Shown here: in pieces, positions 20,405 through 28,603 of the stretch
Numbering within the stretch: position 1 is the first letter of the stretch
Layout: each line of letters starts with the position of its first letter
Position numbers and translations under genes: made by a program
Notes under the pieces: model-generated
Database searches by the model: none
Seen by the model: the letters and a program-made list of their open reading frames with translations, nothing else
Told to the model about the DNA's origin: nothing
Origin: Caldimonas caldifontis
GTDB taxonomy: Bacteria; Pseudomonadota; Gammaproteobacteria; Burkholderiales; Burkholderiaceae_C
Direction: 5' to 3'
Length of the DNA stretch: 64,000 bases
Assembly (NCBI RefSeq): GCF_002930615.1
Contig: NZ_PSNX01000004.1
Coordinates: forward strand, 307,818 to 371,817

Positions 20405-21118
20405 TCACCAGCGGCCAGCGCGCACGCGCGCCACGTTGTCGTTCATCCAGTGCCGTACGACATGCGCGAACAGCCAGCGCTTCAGGCCGCCGAGGTTGGA
20501 GCCGTGTCGCGCGTAGAAGGCGTCGGGATCGTCGAAGGTGCCGAAGTCGTCGACGATGCCATCCTTCTGGATGAAGGTGTCCTGCCCGCGCCACTCCACG
20601 GGCGGGGCCGAGAGGTCCGGCGTGGCGGCCCCGTAGCCGCAGAAGCGCTTGGCGCCGGGGAAGCGGCGCTGCAGGCTGCCCAGGTAGTCGGCATCGAGGA
20701 TGAAGCCTTCGAGGTTCACCCACCGGCCCTCGTACCACACCTCGACCCAGCTGTGGATGATGCGTCGGGGCGCCAGGCGATACGCCAGCCCCGAGATCGC
20801 GCCGCGCTGCAGTGCCTTGTCGATCGTGAAACCGTGGAAGCGGCACGGCACTCCGGCCGCACGGAGCAGCGCCATCAGCAGCGTGCTCTTGGTGTTGCAC
20901 TGGCCGATGCCGTCGGCCAGCACGCGCGAGGCGGGCAACTCGTCGCCCTCGTTGTAGCCGAAGGCGATCTCGTTGCGCACGAAGTCGTAGGCAGCCCCGA
21001 TTCTTTCGCGCTCCGGCAACGCTCGCCAGTTCCGATCGGTGACCAGGCGCTCGATGTAGGGATTGCCGAAATTGAGAAGCGGCGTCGGGCGAAGGAGGAG
21101 AGACGACGTATTGGGCAT
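20405..21118 (-). CDS. Transglutaminase-like cysteine protein
   Basis: 237 aa. The transglutaminase core is complete: Cys74 in 'GIGQCNTKSTLLMALL', His122 in 'RIIHSWVEVWYEGRWVNLEG' and Asp142 in 'FILD'. No signal peptide, so probably cytoplasmic. Such proteins hydrolyse or cross-link peptide/amide bonds; this subgroup is seen beside metal-resistance genes but its substrate is unknown. It lies just upstream of the czcI promoter on the same strand. A C-terminal fragment of a second copy occurs at 28631-28867. Confidence 0.8.
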   Translation of the reverse strand: MPNTSSLLLRPTPLLNFGNPYIERLVTDRNWRALPERERIGAAYDFVRNEIAFGYNEGDELPASRVLADGIGQCNTKSTLLMALLRAAGVPCRFHGFTIDKALQRGAISGLAYRLAPRRIIHSWVEVWYEGRWVNLEGFILDADYLGSLQRRFPGAKRFCGYGAATPDLSAPPVEWRGQDTFIQKDGIVDDFGTFDDPDAFYARHGSNLGGLKRWLFAHVVRHWMNDNVARVRAGRW

Positions 21119-21198
21119 TGCTCTGTCGGGATGGATTCAGGTTGACGAGTCCCGCATTCCAGACCCTGAAGCCACTACGGAGTCAAGCGCGTGCACCC

Positions 21199-21217
21199 GT
21201 CCGGGCCAAGCCCGGAC
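21199..21217 (-). terminator. Hairpin downstream of the czcE-like gene
   Basis: Perfect 8-bp stem GTCCGGGC-N3-GCCCGGAC, 23 nt beyond the czcE-like stop. No T-run, so termination is plausible only. Confidence 0.45.
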
Positions 21218-21239
21218 GCATTGCCGGCACGGACGGTGC

Positions 21240-21584
21240 TCAGTTGCGATTGGCTGGATCGCGCGCGACGTAGGCGACCGCGCCTTTCGTGGCAAAGCCC
21301 GCCGGGGCGATCTTTGCCAGATCGACCCCGCGCCGATCCAATCCATTGAAGGTCCAGGCAAACTGCTGGCCCGCGTCACCGAGGAAGATGACCGTTTCGC
21401 CGTAGGCGATGTTCGGTCGTGCTACCTGGGCCAGGTCCACGACACGGGCGGCGCTCGAAGCGGCGGCCGGCTGGCCGTAGATCGACTGGCCGTTGAGGAA
21501 GGTCTCGCTCGCAGCGAAGCCGATGGCGGGAACCGCCGTTGCGAGTAGCACGGCGGCGCTGCGCAAGAAGGATGAGGAGTGCAT
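21240..21584 (-). CDS. czcE: CzcE-family periplasmic protein
   Basis: 114 aa. A signal peptide (MHSSSFLRSAAVLLATAVPA) is followed by 'SETFLNGQSIYGQPAAASSA' and 'RPNIAYGETVIFLGDAGQQF' then 'AWTFNGLDRRGVDLAKI', the pattern of CzcE/DUF-type proteins of Cupriavidus. CzcE is a copper-binding periplasmic protein linked to czc regulation. A TGAC-N6-GTCAT box (21686-21702) lies about 100 nt upstream, shared with two other small secreted-protein genes, so control by the encoded two-component system is likely. Confidence 0.7.
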   Translation of the reverse strand: MHSSSFLRSAAVLLATAVPAIGFAASETFLNGQSIYGQPAAASSAARVVDLAQVARPNIAYGETVIFLGDAGQQFAWTFNGLDRRGVDLAKIAPAGFATKGAVAYVARDPANRN

Positions 21585-21685
21585 GAGAGTCCCTTTCTGG
21601 ATGTGATCGGCTGCCGAGCAGCCGCATGCCCGATGGCATGGCTGAGGACTCTAGAGACCGGCGCGGAACAGCTTCTGAACCGGAA

Positions 21686-21702
21686 GATGACAGTTCGGTC
21701 AC
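21686..21702 (-). promoter_or_regulatory. TGAC-N6-GTCAT box upstream of czcE-like gene
   Basis: GTGACCGAACTGTCATC on the minus strand. Matches boxes at 24585-24601 and 27027-27043. The spacing resembles CusR-type sites. Confidence 0.6.
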
Positions 21703-21723
21703 TCAGACCGAGGCAGGCCGCGC

Positions 21724-22167
21724 TCAGTGCGCACCGTGAACGTGCCGGCGCCTTGTCGGCGCCAACGGGGCTGCGGCCGCGCGGTCGATGCCGGTGAGGA
21801 TCCCGCACTCGGAAAGCGAATGGGGAGTCGCACAGCGCGCGCGCAGCGACTTGAGTTCCTTCTCCAGCGCCCGCAGTTCGCGGATCCGCTGTGCGACGTG
21901 GCCGATGTGTTCGTCGAGCAGCGCGTTGACCTCGCCGCAATCCTGCGCAGGCGACTCGCGCAGCGCGATCAATGCCCGGATCTCGTCGAGTGTCATGTCC
22001 AGGTTGCGGCACTGGCGGATGAAGGCGAGCCGTTCCAGATGGGCCGGCAGGTACATGCGGTAGTTGTTGTCTGCGCGCAGGGGTGGAGGCAGCAGGCCTT
22101 CGCGCTCGTAGAAACGGATGGTCTCGACCGGCGTTCCGGTCGCTTCGGCCAGGGCGCCGATCTTCAT
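21724..22167 (-). CDS. cadR: CadR/PbrR-like MerR-family regulator, copy 1
   Basis: 147 aa from ATG 22165-22167. MerR winged-helix start 'MKIGALAEATGTPVETIRFY', long dimerisation helix, and the Cys pattern of the Cd/Pb sensors: DCGEVNALLDEHIGHV, then LRARC and ECGIL. A C-terminal RRHVHGAH adds His ligands, as in CadR. It should bind the operator in the divergent gap and activate the P-type ATPase gene on Cd, Pb or Zn. A second copy is encoded at 63065-63508. Confidence 0.85.
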   Translation of the reverse strand: MKIGALAEATGTPVETIRFYEREGLLPPPLRADNNYRMYLPAHLERLAFIRQCRNLDMTLDEIRALIALRESPAQDCGEVNALLDEHIGHVAQRIRELRALEKELKSLRARCATPHSLSECGILTGIDRAAAAPLAPTRRRHVHGAH

Positions 22168-22205
22168 GGGTTCACCTCTTGCCCGGACTGGAGGGAAGGA
22201 AGCGC

Positions 22206-22236
22206 TTGACTCTACACCTGCTACAGGCTTTGCAAT
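22206..22236 (+). promoter_or_regulatory. MerR-type promoter/operator of the Cd/Zn/Pb ATPase gene
   Basis: TTGACT (22206-22211) and TGCAAT (22231-22236) are 19 nt apart, the long spacer typical of MerR-controlled promoters. The spacer contains an imperfect dyad (CTACACCTGCTACAG). It lies in the gap between cadR and cadA. Confidence 0.75.
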
Positions 22237-22265
22237 GGCGGGAAGGTCAACGAGGATCCCCTGCC

Positions 22266-24575
22266 ATGAATCGCCTTTCCAACAAGCCAGTCCCTGGCCA
22301 TGCTCACTCGCCCGGCGATGACCATGACCAAGCGGCGGCATGCGACAGCCTGAACCCGGCCCGCTCGGATGAGCGCTGCGGTGCCTGCGGCCCGGCCGCT
22401 GGTGCTGCCTCCGTGCCATCGCCTGTCCCCGGGGCCACTGAGGCAGGGCGCAGCTACCGGATCGCCACGATGGACTGTGCCGCCGAGGAGGCTGAGATTC
22501 GCCGCGCCGTCGATGGCCTGTCCGGCCTGCGCGGCCTGCGCTTCAATCTCGGCCAGCGCCTGCTCACCATCGACGCCGACGATTCCGCCGTGGAGCCGGC
22601 GCTCGCGGCCATTCGAAAGGTCGGCTTTGATCCGCAGCCCGTCGCGCCGGCCGTGAAGGCGGATGGTCATTCGTCGGGGGACGGGCACGATCATGAGGTC
22701 GTACGAGGCCAGCTGCCCAAGCTGGCCGCGGCGCTGCTGCTGGCCATCTGTGCCGAGGTCATCGGCTACTTCGCGCCGGAGACGCTGGTGTGGCGGGGCG
22801 CCGGCCTGGCCGTGGCCGCCGTCGCCATCTGGCTGGCCGGCTTCGACGTCTACAAGAAAGGTCTGACGGCGCTGCGCCATGGCCGGCTCAACATCAACGC
22901 GCTGATGACGGTGGCGGTGACGGGCGCCTTCGTCATCGGCCAGTGGCCTGAAGCCGCGATGGTGATGGCGCTGTACGCCATCGCCGAGGCCATCGAGGCG
23001 CGTGCGGTCGACCGAGCGCGCAACGCCATCAAGGGACTGCTCGCGCTGGCGCCGGAAGAGGCTTCGGTCCGGCAGCCCGACGGCAGCTGGGCCACGCAGC
23101 CTGTGGGCGTGGTGGCCGTGGGTGCGCTGCTGCGGGTGAAGCCGGGAGAGCGCGTGCCGATGGACGGCATCGTCCGTTCCGGCCAGACCAGCATCAACCA
23201 GGCGCCGGTGACGGGCGAGAGCATCCCGGTCGACAAGGGTGCAGGCGATCCCGTCTTCGCGGGGACCATCAACGACTCGGGCACCTTCGAGTTCGAGGTC
23301 ACGGCAGCCGCCTCCAATTCGACCCTCGCCCGGATCATCCATGCCGTCGAGGAAGCCCAGGCCACGCGCGCGCCGACGCAGGGCTTCGTCGACCGATTCG
23401 CGGCCGTCTACACGCCGGCCGTCTTCGTCATCGCGGTGGCGGTGGCTCTGCTCGGCCCGTGGCTGCTCGGCTGGACCTGGCTGCAGGCGGTCTACAAGGC
23501 ACTCGTGCTGCTCGTCATCGCCTGCCCGTGTGCGCTGGTGATCTCCACGCCGGTGACCATCGTCAGCGGCCTGGCGGCCGCCGCGCGGCGCGGCATCCTG
23601 ATCAAAGGCGGCATCTACCTCGAGGAAGCGCGCAAGCTCAAGGCCATCGCCCTGGACAAGACCGGCACCATCACCGAGGGCAAGCCGCGGCTGGTGGACT
23701 GGTCCGTGGTGGAGGCCGGCACGGATCCGGCGGTGGCCGAGCACATCGCGGTCGTGCTCGCCAGCCACTCCGACCACCCGGTCTCCAAGGCCATCGCAGC
23801 GGGTCTGAGGCCCAACAGCGTCGAGGCTCGCAACTTCACGGCACTGACCGGTCGCGGGGTACAGGCCGAGGTCGATGGCGTGACCTACGTCCTCGGCAAC
23901 CACCGGTTGATCGAGGAGCGCCGTCAGTGCTCGCCAGCGTTGGAGGCACAGCTGAAGCGACACGAAGAGGCGGGCCGCACGGTCACGCTGCTGGCCACGC
24001 CCGAGCGGGTGATCGCGCTGTTTGCCGTCGCCGACACCATCAAGCCCTCGTCGCGCGAAGCCGTGGCGTCGCTGAGGGCGCTGGGCATCACGCCCGTGAT
24101 GCTGACCGGCGACAACCAGGCCACCGCCAGCGCCGTGGCCCACGAAGCCGGCATCGAGCAGGCGCGCGGCAACCTGCTGCCGGAGCACAAGCTTGAGGCC
24201 ATCAAGGCGCTGCAGCGAGAGATGGGCCCGACGGCGATGACCGGCGACGGCATCAACGACGCGCCGGCGCTGGCACAGGCGGACATCGGCGTGGCGATGG
24301 GCGCCGCCGGCACGGACACGGCGATGGAGGCCGCCGACGTCGTTGTGATGAACGACGACCTGCGGCGCATCGGGGAGGCGGTGGAGCTGTCTCGGTCCAC
24401 GCACGCCGTGCTGTGGCAGAACATCACCCTCGCTCTGGGCATCAAGGCCGTGTTCCTGATCCTGGCCGTCTTCGGCAGCGCGACGATGTGGATGGCCGTG
24501 TTCGCGGACATGGGCGCAAGTCTTCTGGTCGTGCTCAACGGCCTTCGCCTGTTGGGCAAGGCGCCCAAAGGCTGA
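22266..24575 (+). CDS. cadA: P1B-2 type Cd/Zn/Pb-exporting ATPase
   Basis: 769 aa from ATG 22266. The N-terminus has His/Cys clusters (GHAHSPGDDHD, CGACG) and one HMA-like domain with MDCAAEE (69-75; single Cys). Transport motif ACPCALV, phosphorylation motif DKTGTITEG, ATP-binding [10 protein letters not shown]. The final helices carry 'GIKAVFLILAVFG' and 'VFADMGASLLVVLNGLRLL', the Lys and DxG signature of Zn/Cd/Pb pumps rather than Cu pumps. It exports these ions to the periplasm, where the czc-like system can remove them. Part of its coding sequence is repeated at 28887-29024. Confidence 0.93.
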   Translation: MNRLSNKPVPGHAHSPGDDHDQAAACDSLNPARSDERCGACGPAAGAASVPSPVPGATEAGRSYRIATMDCAAEEAEIRRAVDGLSGLRGLRFNLGQRLLTIDADDSAVEPALAAIRKVGFDPQPVAPAVKADGHSSGDGHDHEVVRGQLPKLAAALLLAICAEVIGYFAPETLVWRGAGLAVAAVAIWLAGFDVYKKGLTALRHGRLNINALMTVAVTGAFVIGQWPEAAMVMALYAIAEAIEARAVDRARNAIKGLLALAPEEASVRQPDGSWATQPVGVVAVGALLRVKPGERVPMDGIVRSGQTSINQAPVTGESIPVDKGAGDPVFAGTINDSGTFEFEVTAAASNSTLARIIHAVEEAQATRAPTQGFVDRFAAVYTPAVFVIAVAVALLGPWLLGWTWLQAVYKALVLLVIACPCALVISTPVTIVSGLAAAARRGILIKGGIYLEEARKLKAIALDKTGTITEGKPRLVDWSVVEAGTDPAVAEHIAVVLASHSDHPVSKAIAAGLRPNSVEARNFTALTGRGVQAEVDGVTYVLGNHRLIEERRQCSPALEAQLKRHEEAGRTVTLLATPERVIALFAVADTIKPSSREAVASLRALGITPVMLTGDNQATASAVAHEAGIEQARGNLLPEHKLEAIKALQREMGPTAMTGDGINDAPALAQADIGVAMGAAGTDTAMEAADVVVMNDDLRRIGEAVELSRSTHAVLWQNITLALGIKAVFLILAVFGSATMWMAVFADMGASLLVVLNGLRLLGKAPKG

Positions 24576-24584
24576 GCCGCCAAT

Positions 24585-24601
24585 CTGACTGAACTGTCAT
24601 C
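24585..24601 (+). promoter_or_regulatory. TGAC-N6-GTCAT box upstream of the 103-aa secreted protein
   Basis: CTGACTGAACTGTCATC, beginning 9 nt after the cadA stop and 68 nt before the next start. Confidence 0.6.
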
Positions 24602-24668
24602 CAGGCGTTCAGGACCTGTTGGGATGGCGGGCCGAGACTGTGGCTGTCTCAACCCACTCCTGTACCCC

Positions 24669-24980
24669 ATGAAGTCCACCCTGCGCGCCACGATGGCGCT
24701 TGTCTCGATGACCTTTGCCGGCGCGGCTTTCGCTGCACCCACCTGCACGGCCGATGTCGCCCGCATGAAGCGCCTGGACGACCGTGCACCTGCGCCTGCT
24801 GCGGCCACGGCGCCGGCCACCAGCGGCATCACGTTGGCCCAGGCGAAGAAGCTGGATGGTGCTGGCATGGTCGTGCCGTCTGCCTCGCTGTCCGGCGGAC
24901 TGACCCTGGCCGAAGCCAAGCGGCTGGATCGCATGCCGGCCGCCGGGCGAGGACGCGACATCGCAGGCAGCTGCCTCTGA
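24669..24980 (+). CDS. Small secreted protein with repeated (K/R)xLD units
   Basis: 103 aa. A signal peptide (MKSTLRATMALVSMTFAGAA) is followed by a mature part with three similar units: ARMKRLDDRAP, 'ITLAQAKKLDGAG' and 'LTLAEAKRLDRMP', with Ala/Pro-rich linkers. No family recognised. One Cys at the mature N-terminus and one at the C-terminus could form a disulfide. It is preceded by the TGAC-N6-GTCAT box and converges on the histidine-kinase gene. Probably a metal-stress-induced periplasmic protein; this is inference from the box. Confidence 0.6.
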   Translation: MKSTLRATMALVSMTFAGAAFAAPTCTADVARMKRLDDRAPAPAAATAPATSGITLAQAKKLDGAGMVVPSASLSGGLTLAEAKRLDRMPAAGRGRDIAGSCL

Positions 24981-24983
24981 CCC

Positions 24984-26312
24984 TCAGACCGCATCAGGCC
25001 CGCGCGCCGGCAGGACCAGGCCAACGGCCGTGACGCCGCCGGCCGAACTGGCCCGGACGGCGCCGCCGTGCATGCGGGCGATAGCGGCCACGATGGCCAG
25101 CCCCAGGCCATGGTTGCGGTCCCCGCCAGCGCGCGCGGCGTCGGCCCGGTAGAACCGGTCGAACAGGCGGGGCAGGTGGTCGGCGGAAATCGTCTCGCCC
25201 CGGTTCTCGACCCGGACGGCGACCTCGTCGTCGCGGTTGGCGATTCGGACGGTCACGCAACTGCCGCGTTCAGCGTAGCGCGTGGCGTTCCCGATCAGGT
25301 TCGACAGCGCGCGCTGTACCAGGCGGACATCGACCTCGCAGCGAGCATCGCCCTCGATCGTGCAGCGCAGCCCGGCGTCCTCCAGCGCGGCCTCGTGCAG
25401 ATCGGCCACCGGGCGTGCAATCTCCGCCAGGCTTTGCACGGGCTCGCGACGTGCCTGGGCGCCTCGGTCCGCCTGCGAGAGAAACAGCATGTCCTGGATG
25501 ATGAGCGACATGCGCTGCAGATCCTCCAGCTGGTCGCCGAGGATGTCGCGCAGCGTCTCGGCGTCGCGCGCCTTGCGCAGCGCGAGTTCGGTTCCTCCGA
25601 TCAGCGTGGACAGCGGCGTGAACAGTTCATGGGCCACGTCGGCATTGAAGGCCTCCAGCTGAGCGTAGGCCCGGTGCAGCCGCTCAAGGAGGTCGTTGAC
25701 GTGTGACACCAGGGGCGCCAACTCCTCGGGCTGGTCGGAGCCGTCGAGCCTGTGATGCAACGTGTCGGCTGCCAGGGCCTGGACCTGCTCTGCCAGTGCG
25801 CGAACGGGCCGCAGTCCGAACTGCACCAGCGCGAAACCGCCCAGGGCGATCACGACCGAGCCTGCGAGCGCGGCGGCGACCAGGGTGCGCGCGAGGCGGG
25901 ACAGCACGCGGTCGTCGTCGCTCGTGTCCAGTGTGAGCGTGGCGAGGACGGAGCCGGATGGGGACGCCGCCTCGAACTGCACGACGACCGTCCGGCGCCC
26001 CGCCGGAACCGGTGCGCCCGCGTAGATCGGCCTACCCCGCGCGTCGGACAGTGTCAGCGCCAGGTCCTGCCGGCCGACCATCGCGTCTTCGAGCTTGTGC
26101 GTCAGGATTGCGGCGTCGAGTCCGTCCGCCTCGGCGATCAGGTGGCGAACCTGCTGCTGCTTCTGGCGCAGCGTCTCCGCCTGGCGATCTCCGAAGCTCA
26201 AGGCCGTGGCTGTGTAGATCCCCAGGCATGTCATCGCCAGACCCGCGAGCGCGAGCAGCGCAAGCCAACGTGCCAGCCGGCGACCCAGCGACCCCGCGTG
26301 CAGCCGCTTCAT
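24984..26312 (-). CDS. Heavy-metal sensor histidine kinase (CusS/CzcS-like)
   Basis: 442 aa from ATG 26310-26312 (overlaps the regulator stop, ATGA). Two membrane helices flank a ~120-residue periplasmic domain; then HAMP ('LRPVRALAEQVQALAADTL'), H-box 'FNADVAHELFTPLSTLIGG' (HELFTP where HELRTP is usual), N-box 'RALSNLIGNATRYAERG' and G-box 'GLGLAIVAAIARMHGG'. This is the IrlS/CusS/CzcS class, which senses periplasmic Cu, Zn or Cd. It works with the response regulator gene just upstream. Confidence 0.9.
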   Translation of the reverse strand: MKRLHAGSLGRRLARWLALLALAGLAMTCLGIYTATALSFGDRQAETLRQKQQQVRHLIAEADGLDAAILTHKLEDAMVGRQDLALTLSDARGRPIYAGAPVPAGRRTVVVQFEAASPSGSVLATLTLDTSDDDRVLSRLARTLVAAALAGSVVIALGGFALVQFGLRPVRALAEQVQALAADTLHHRLDGSDQPEELAPLVSHVNDLLERLHRAYAQLEAFNADVAHELFTPLSTLIGGTELALRKARDAETLRDILGDQLEDLQRMSLIIQDMLFLSQADRGAQARREPVQSLAEIARPVADLHEAALEDAGLRCTIEGDARCEVDVRLVQRALSNLIGNATRYAERGSCVTVRIANRDDEVAVRVENRGETISADHLPRLFDRFYRADAARAGGDRNHGLGLAIVAAIARMHGGAVRASSAGGVTAVGLVLPARGPDAV

Positions 26313-26995
26313 GGTCCGCGTTCCTCCAGCACGTAGCCCATGCCCCTGACGGTGTGCAGCAAGGGTCGATCGAAGGGCAGATCCAGCTTGCCCCGCAGGC
26401 GCCGGATCGCGACGTCGATGACGTTCGTCCCATGGTCGAAGTTGACATCCCACACCTGTTCGGCGATCTCGGTGCGGGAGAGGACCTCGCCCTTGCGGCG
26501 CATCAGCAGCGTGAGCAGCTGGAATTCCTTGGCCGAGAGATCCAGGCGCTGGCCGGCCCGTGTCGCGCGCCGCCGCGCCATGTCGAGCTCGAGTTCGCCG
26601 AGCGTCAGGACGAGCGCATCGGGCGCCGGGGCGACTCCCGATGCGCGGCGCAGCAGCACCTCGATGCGGGCCACCAGCTCGGAGAACGCAAACGGCTTGA
26701 CGAGGTAGTCGTCGGCACCTGCCTTCAGGCCCCGCACCCGGTCTTCCACGCGGTGGCGCGCCGTCAGCATGATGACCGGGGTCTGCTTGCTCTGCCGCAG
26801 CGCGGCGAGCAGGCCCAGCCCGTCGATGCCCGGCAGCATGGCATCCAGCACGATCAGGTCGTGGCTGCCTTCCGTGGCCAGGTGCAGGCCGTCGATGCCG
26901 TTGCCGGCCACCTCCACGACATAGCCTTCCTCCGCCAGGCCCTTGCGAAGGTAGTCGGCGAGCTTGGCTTCGTCCTCCACGATCAGCAGCTTCAC
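26309..26995 (-). CDS. OmpR-family response regulator (CusR/CzcR-like)
   Basis: 228 aa from GTG 26993-26995, which sits behind a strong AGGAGGTC; an upstream ATG at 27019 lies before that site and is rejected. Receiver domain VKLLIVEDEAKLADYLRKGL with Asp51 in LIVLDAMLPG, and Lys in the 'YLVKPF' end. The C-terminal winged helix has 'TRAGQRLDLSAKEFQLLTLL'. It probably binds the TGAC-N6-GTCAT boxes found near three small secreted-protein genes, one of them in its own divergent promoter region. Confidence 0.9.
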   Translation of the reverse strand: MKLLIVEDEAKLADYLRKGLAEEGYVVEVAGNGIDGLHLATEGSHDLIVLDAMLPGIDGLGLLAALRQSKQTPVIMLTARHRVEDRVRGLKAGADDYLVKPFAFSELVARIEVLLRRASGVAPAPDALVLTLGELELDMARRRATRAGQRLDLSAKEFQLLTLLMRRKGEVLSRTEIAEQVWDVNFDHGTNVIDVAIRRLRGKLDLPFDRPLLHTVRGMGYVLEERGP

Positions 26996-27026
26996 AGGCC
27001 GACCTCCTGGCAGGCGCACGTCGTCA

Positions 27027-27043
27027 CTGTCCGAACTGTCATC
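27027..27043 (+). promoter_or_regulatory. TGAC-N6-GTCAT-like box between regulator and DUF4148 genes
   Basis: CTGTCCGAACTGTCATC. Located 31 nt upstream of the regulator GTG and about 100 nt upstream of the DUF4148 ATG, so it could serve both directions. Confidence 0.6.
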
Positions 27044-27144
27044 TGCACGTTTCCTCTTCGTTGGATGCCGCTTCCTACAGTGGGCACATGCCTTCGGGCA
27101 TGACTTCGCAGACCACCTGCTCCAACCCCTGAAAGGACCCCGTC

Positions 27145-27477
27145 ATGAATACGCTCCGTCTTGCCCTGCCGGTCATCGCCATCGCGATGTCTTTCCCGCT
27201 GGCGGCGCAGGCCAGCTCGGTCTGGCACCCGGCGCCCGGCGAAGCCGGTGTCACCTACCACCCCGATCACTTCAAGAGCACCAAGACCCGAGCTCAGGTG
27301 ATGGCGGAGGTCGACGCGGCGCGCAAGGACGGCACGCTCCTGCTGCTGCAGCGAGGAGCACCTCTGCCCGTCAAGAGCTCCCAGCCGCCGAAGACCCGGC
27401 AGCAGGTCATCGACGAGATGCGTGCCGAGTCGCCCGAGGCGCGGCGTGCACGGATCGAGCTCTATCCGGGCGGCTGA
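27145..27477 (+). CDS. DUF4148 family secreted protein
   Basis: 110 aa behind TGAAAGGACCCCGTC. Signal peptide (MNTLRLALPVIAIAMSFPLAAQA), then 'VTYHPDHFKSTKTRAQVMAE' and 'PPKTRQQVIDEMRAESPEAR', a two-fold repeat of the KTR-x-Q-V-[M/I]-x-E unit typical of DUF4148. These small proteins abound in Burkholderiales and are often metal- or stress-regulated; molecular role unknown. Divergent from the two-component system, with a shared box in the gap. Confidence 0.8.
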   Translation: MNTLRLALPVIAIAMSFPLAAQASSVWHPAPGEAGVTYHPDHFKSTKTRAQVMAEVDAARKDGTLLLLQRGAPLPVKSSQPPKTRQQVIDEMRAESPEARRARIELYPGG

Positions 27478-27701
27478 TCGCCGGAGGCCTTTCGCGGAGG
27501 ACGCGGCGGTCGCTTGGGCGGTTTGCCGCGCCGCGGGCCCTTGGCTCGTTGCTTCTTCGGCCCTCGCAGTCGCTCGCCAAGACTCGCGGAGTAGCTTCGT
27601 GGTGCCGGAGCCGGCTTGCGCGGGTGCCGCCGGCACCGCCAGCGATGGAGAGCAAGGGCGACGAGCGCTGCCAGCAGCATGCCGACCCAGATCCACGTCA
27701 T
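27462..27701 (-). CDS. Possible small single-span membrane protein
   Basis: 79 aa if started at ATG 27699-27701. One hydrophobic helix ('MTWIWVGMLLAALVALALHRW') followed by a very basic Arg/Pro/Lys-rich tail. It overlaps the DUF4148 stop by 16 nt in the opposite direction. No family recognised and no clear Shine-Dalgarno. The basic tail may be an artefact of GC-rich antisense reading, so this call is tentative. Confidence 0.35.
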   Translation of the reverse strand: MTWIWVGMLLAALVALALHRWRCRRHPRKPAPAPRSYSASLGERLRGPKKQRAKGPRRGKPPKRPPRPPRKASGDQPPG

Positions 27702-27808
27702 CCCAAGCGTGACGTCTGGATCGGCCAGCCGGGATCTCATCTCGCCGCCTGCATGTCCGCGAGGGGCGCGTCGCTCTGCACCCGGAAGTCGCCTGGTCGC
27801 AGAGGCAG

Positions 27809-28012
27809 TCAGCCAAAGTCTGCGGCCAGTTGGGCGTCAGGCGAGCACTCGCCCGGCACTGGTTCGATGGCATGCAATCCCGCTGCAGTCTCCGTCTGCG
27901 CTGCAGCAGAACCTGGTACGAATTGCAGCCATGCGGCGACGAGCGCCGCTGCCAGGCCACCGAGCCCGGAGGCCCGGCCGGTCTGTCGATGTGTTCGTGT
28001 TCTCGGATGCAT
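27809..28012 (-). pseudogene. Truncated OMF (czcC) 5' copy
   Basis: The first ~40 residues ('MHPRTRTHRQTGRASGLGGL', '…AAAQTETA') match the czcC start at 19755 closely, then the similarity ends at about 27886 and the frame stops after 67 codons. It lies downstream of the second czcI copy with the same 67-bp double repeat between them. It is a remnant of a duplicated czcI-czcC junction. Confidence 0.8.
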
Positions 28013-28057
28013 CCGATGCTCCAGTGCTGGGGGGAAGACACGGGAGACCGGCGAGCG

Positions 28058-28191
28058 GCGACCAGGCGGTCGCGCCGACCCGAGCCAGGCTGCGCCCGAT
28101 GCGTCGGGGCAGCGCGCTCAAGCGGCGACCAGGCGGTCGCGCCGACCCGAGCCAGGCTGCGCCCGATGCGTCGGGGCAGCGCGCTCAGGCG
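28058..28191. repeat. Second copy of the 67-bp tandem repeat pair
   Basis: Same two units as 19801-19934, in the same order and orientation and as far as I can read identical. Confidence 0.85.
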
Positions 28192-28230
28192 CGGACGGGG
28201 TTCAGTAAGGGAAGAAGCCCGCCTCGCCGA

Positions 28231-28593
28231 TCAGGCGAGGCACGCCCACTGAGGGCGTTCGAGCTGGGCCGGCAGGTGCTCGGCACTGGGTGCCTCGGCC
28301 AGCCTGGGCGGCGCACTACCCACGGCGTGCGCCTTCAGGCCGGCGGGAAAGTCCAGCATGCCGGCGCAATGGCCATGGCAATGGCCGCAGTCGAAGTCGA
28401 CCGCGGTCGACGCCGAGCCGTCGGCCTTGGACTTGTCGCTGGCGCTGGCCCCATGCCGGTGGTCGCCATGGTCGTGATGACCGACATGGTCGGCGCCTGC
28501 ACCTGACTCGTGCATGCAGTAATCCGCCACGGCCGCCCAGGACATCTGGGTGGGCAGCAGGATCAGCAACAGGATCGCGAGGCAACGGCGCAT
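28231..28593 (-). CDS. czcI: CzcI-family protein, copy 2
   Basis: 120 aa, same length as copy 1, with scattered substitutions (e.g. MRRCLAILLLILLPTQMSWA for MRRWLAILLLVLLPLQFSWA) and the intact DFDCGHCHGHC. The frame is undamaged although its neighbours are truncated, so it may still be made. The TGTAGC-G-GCTACA dyad is also conserved (28604-28616). The pattern of changes, silent and replacing, points to an older duplication or an independently acquired homologue rather than a recent copy. Confidence 0.75.
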   Translation of the reverse strand: MRRCLAILLLILLPTQMSWAAVADYCMHESGAGADHVGHHDHGDHRHGASASDKSKADGSASTAVDFDCGHCHGHCAGMLDFPAGLKAHAVGSAPPRLAEAPSAEHLPAQLERPQWACLA

Positions 28594-28603
28594 GGAGGTA
28601 GAG

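Noticed and set aside
22221..24404. 727-codon frame opposite cadA
   Set aside because: Antisense shadow.
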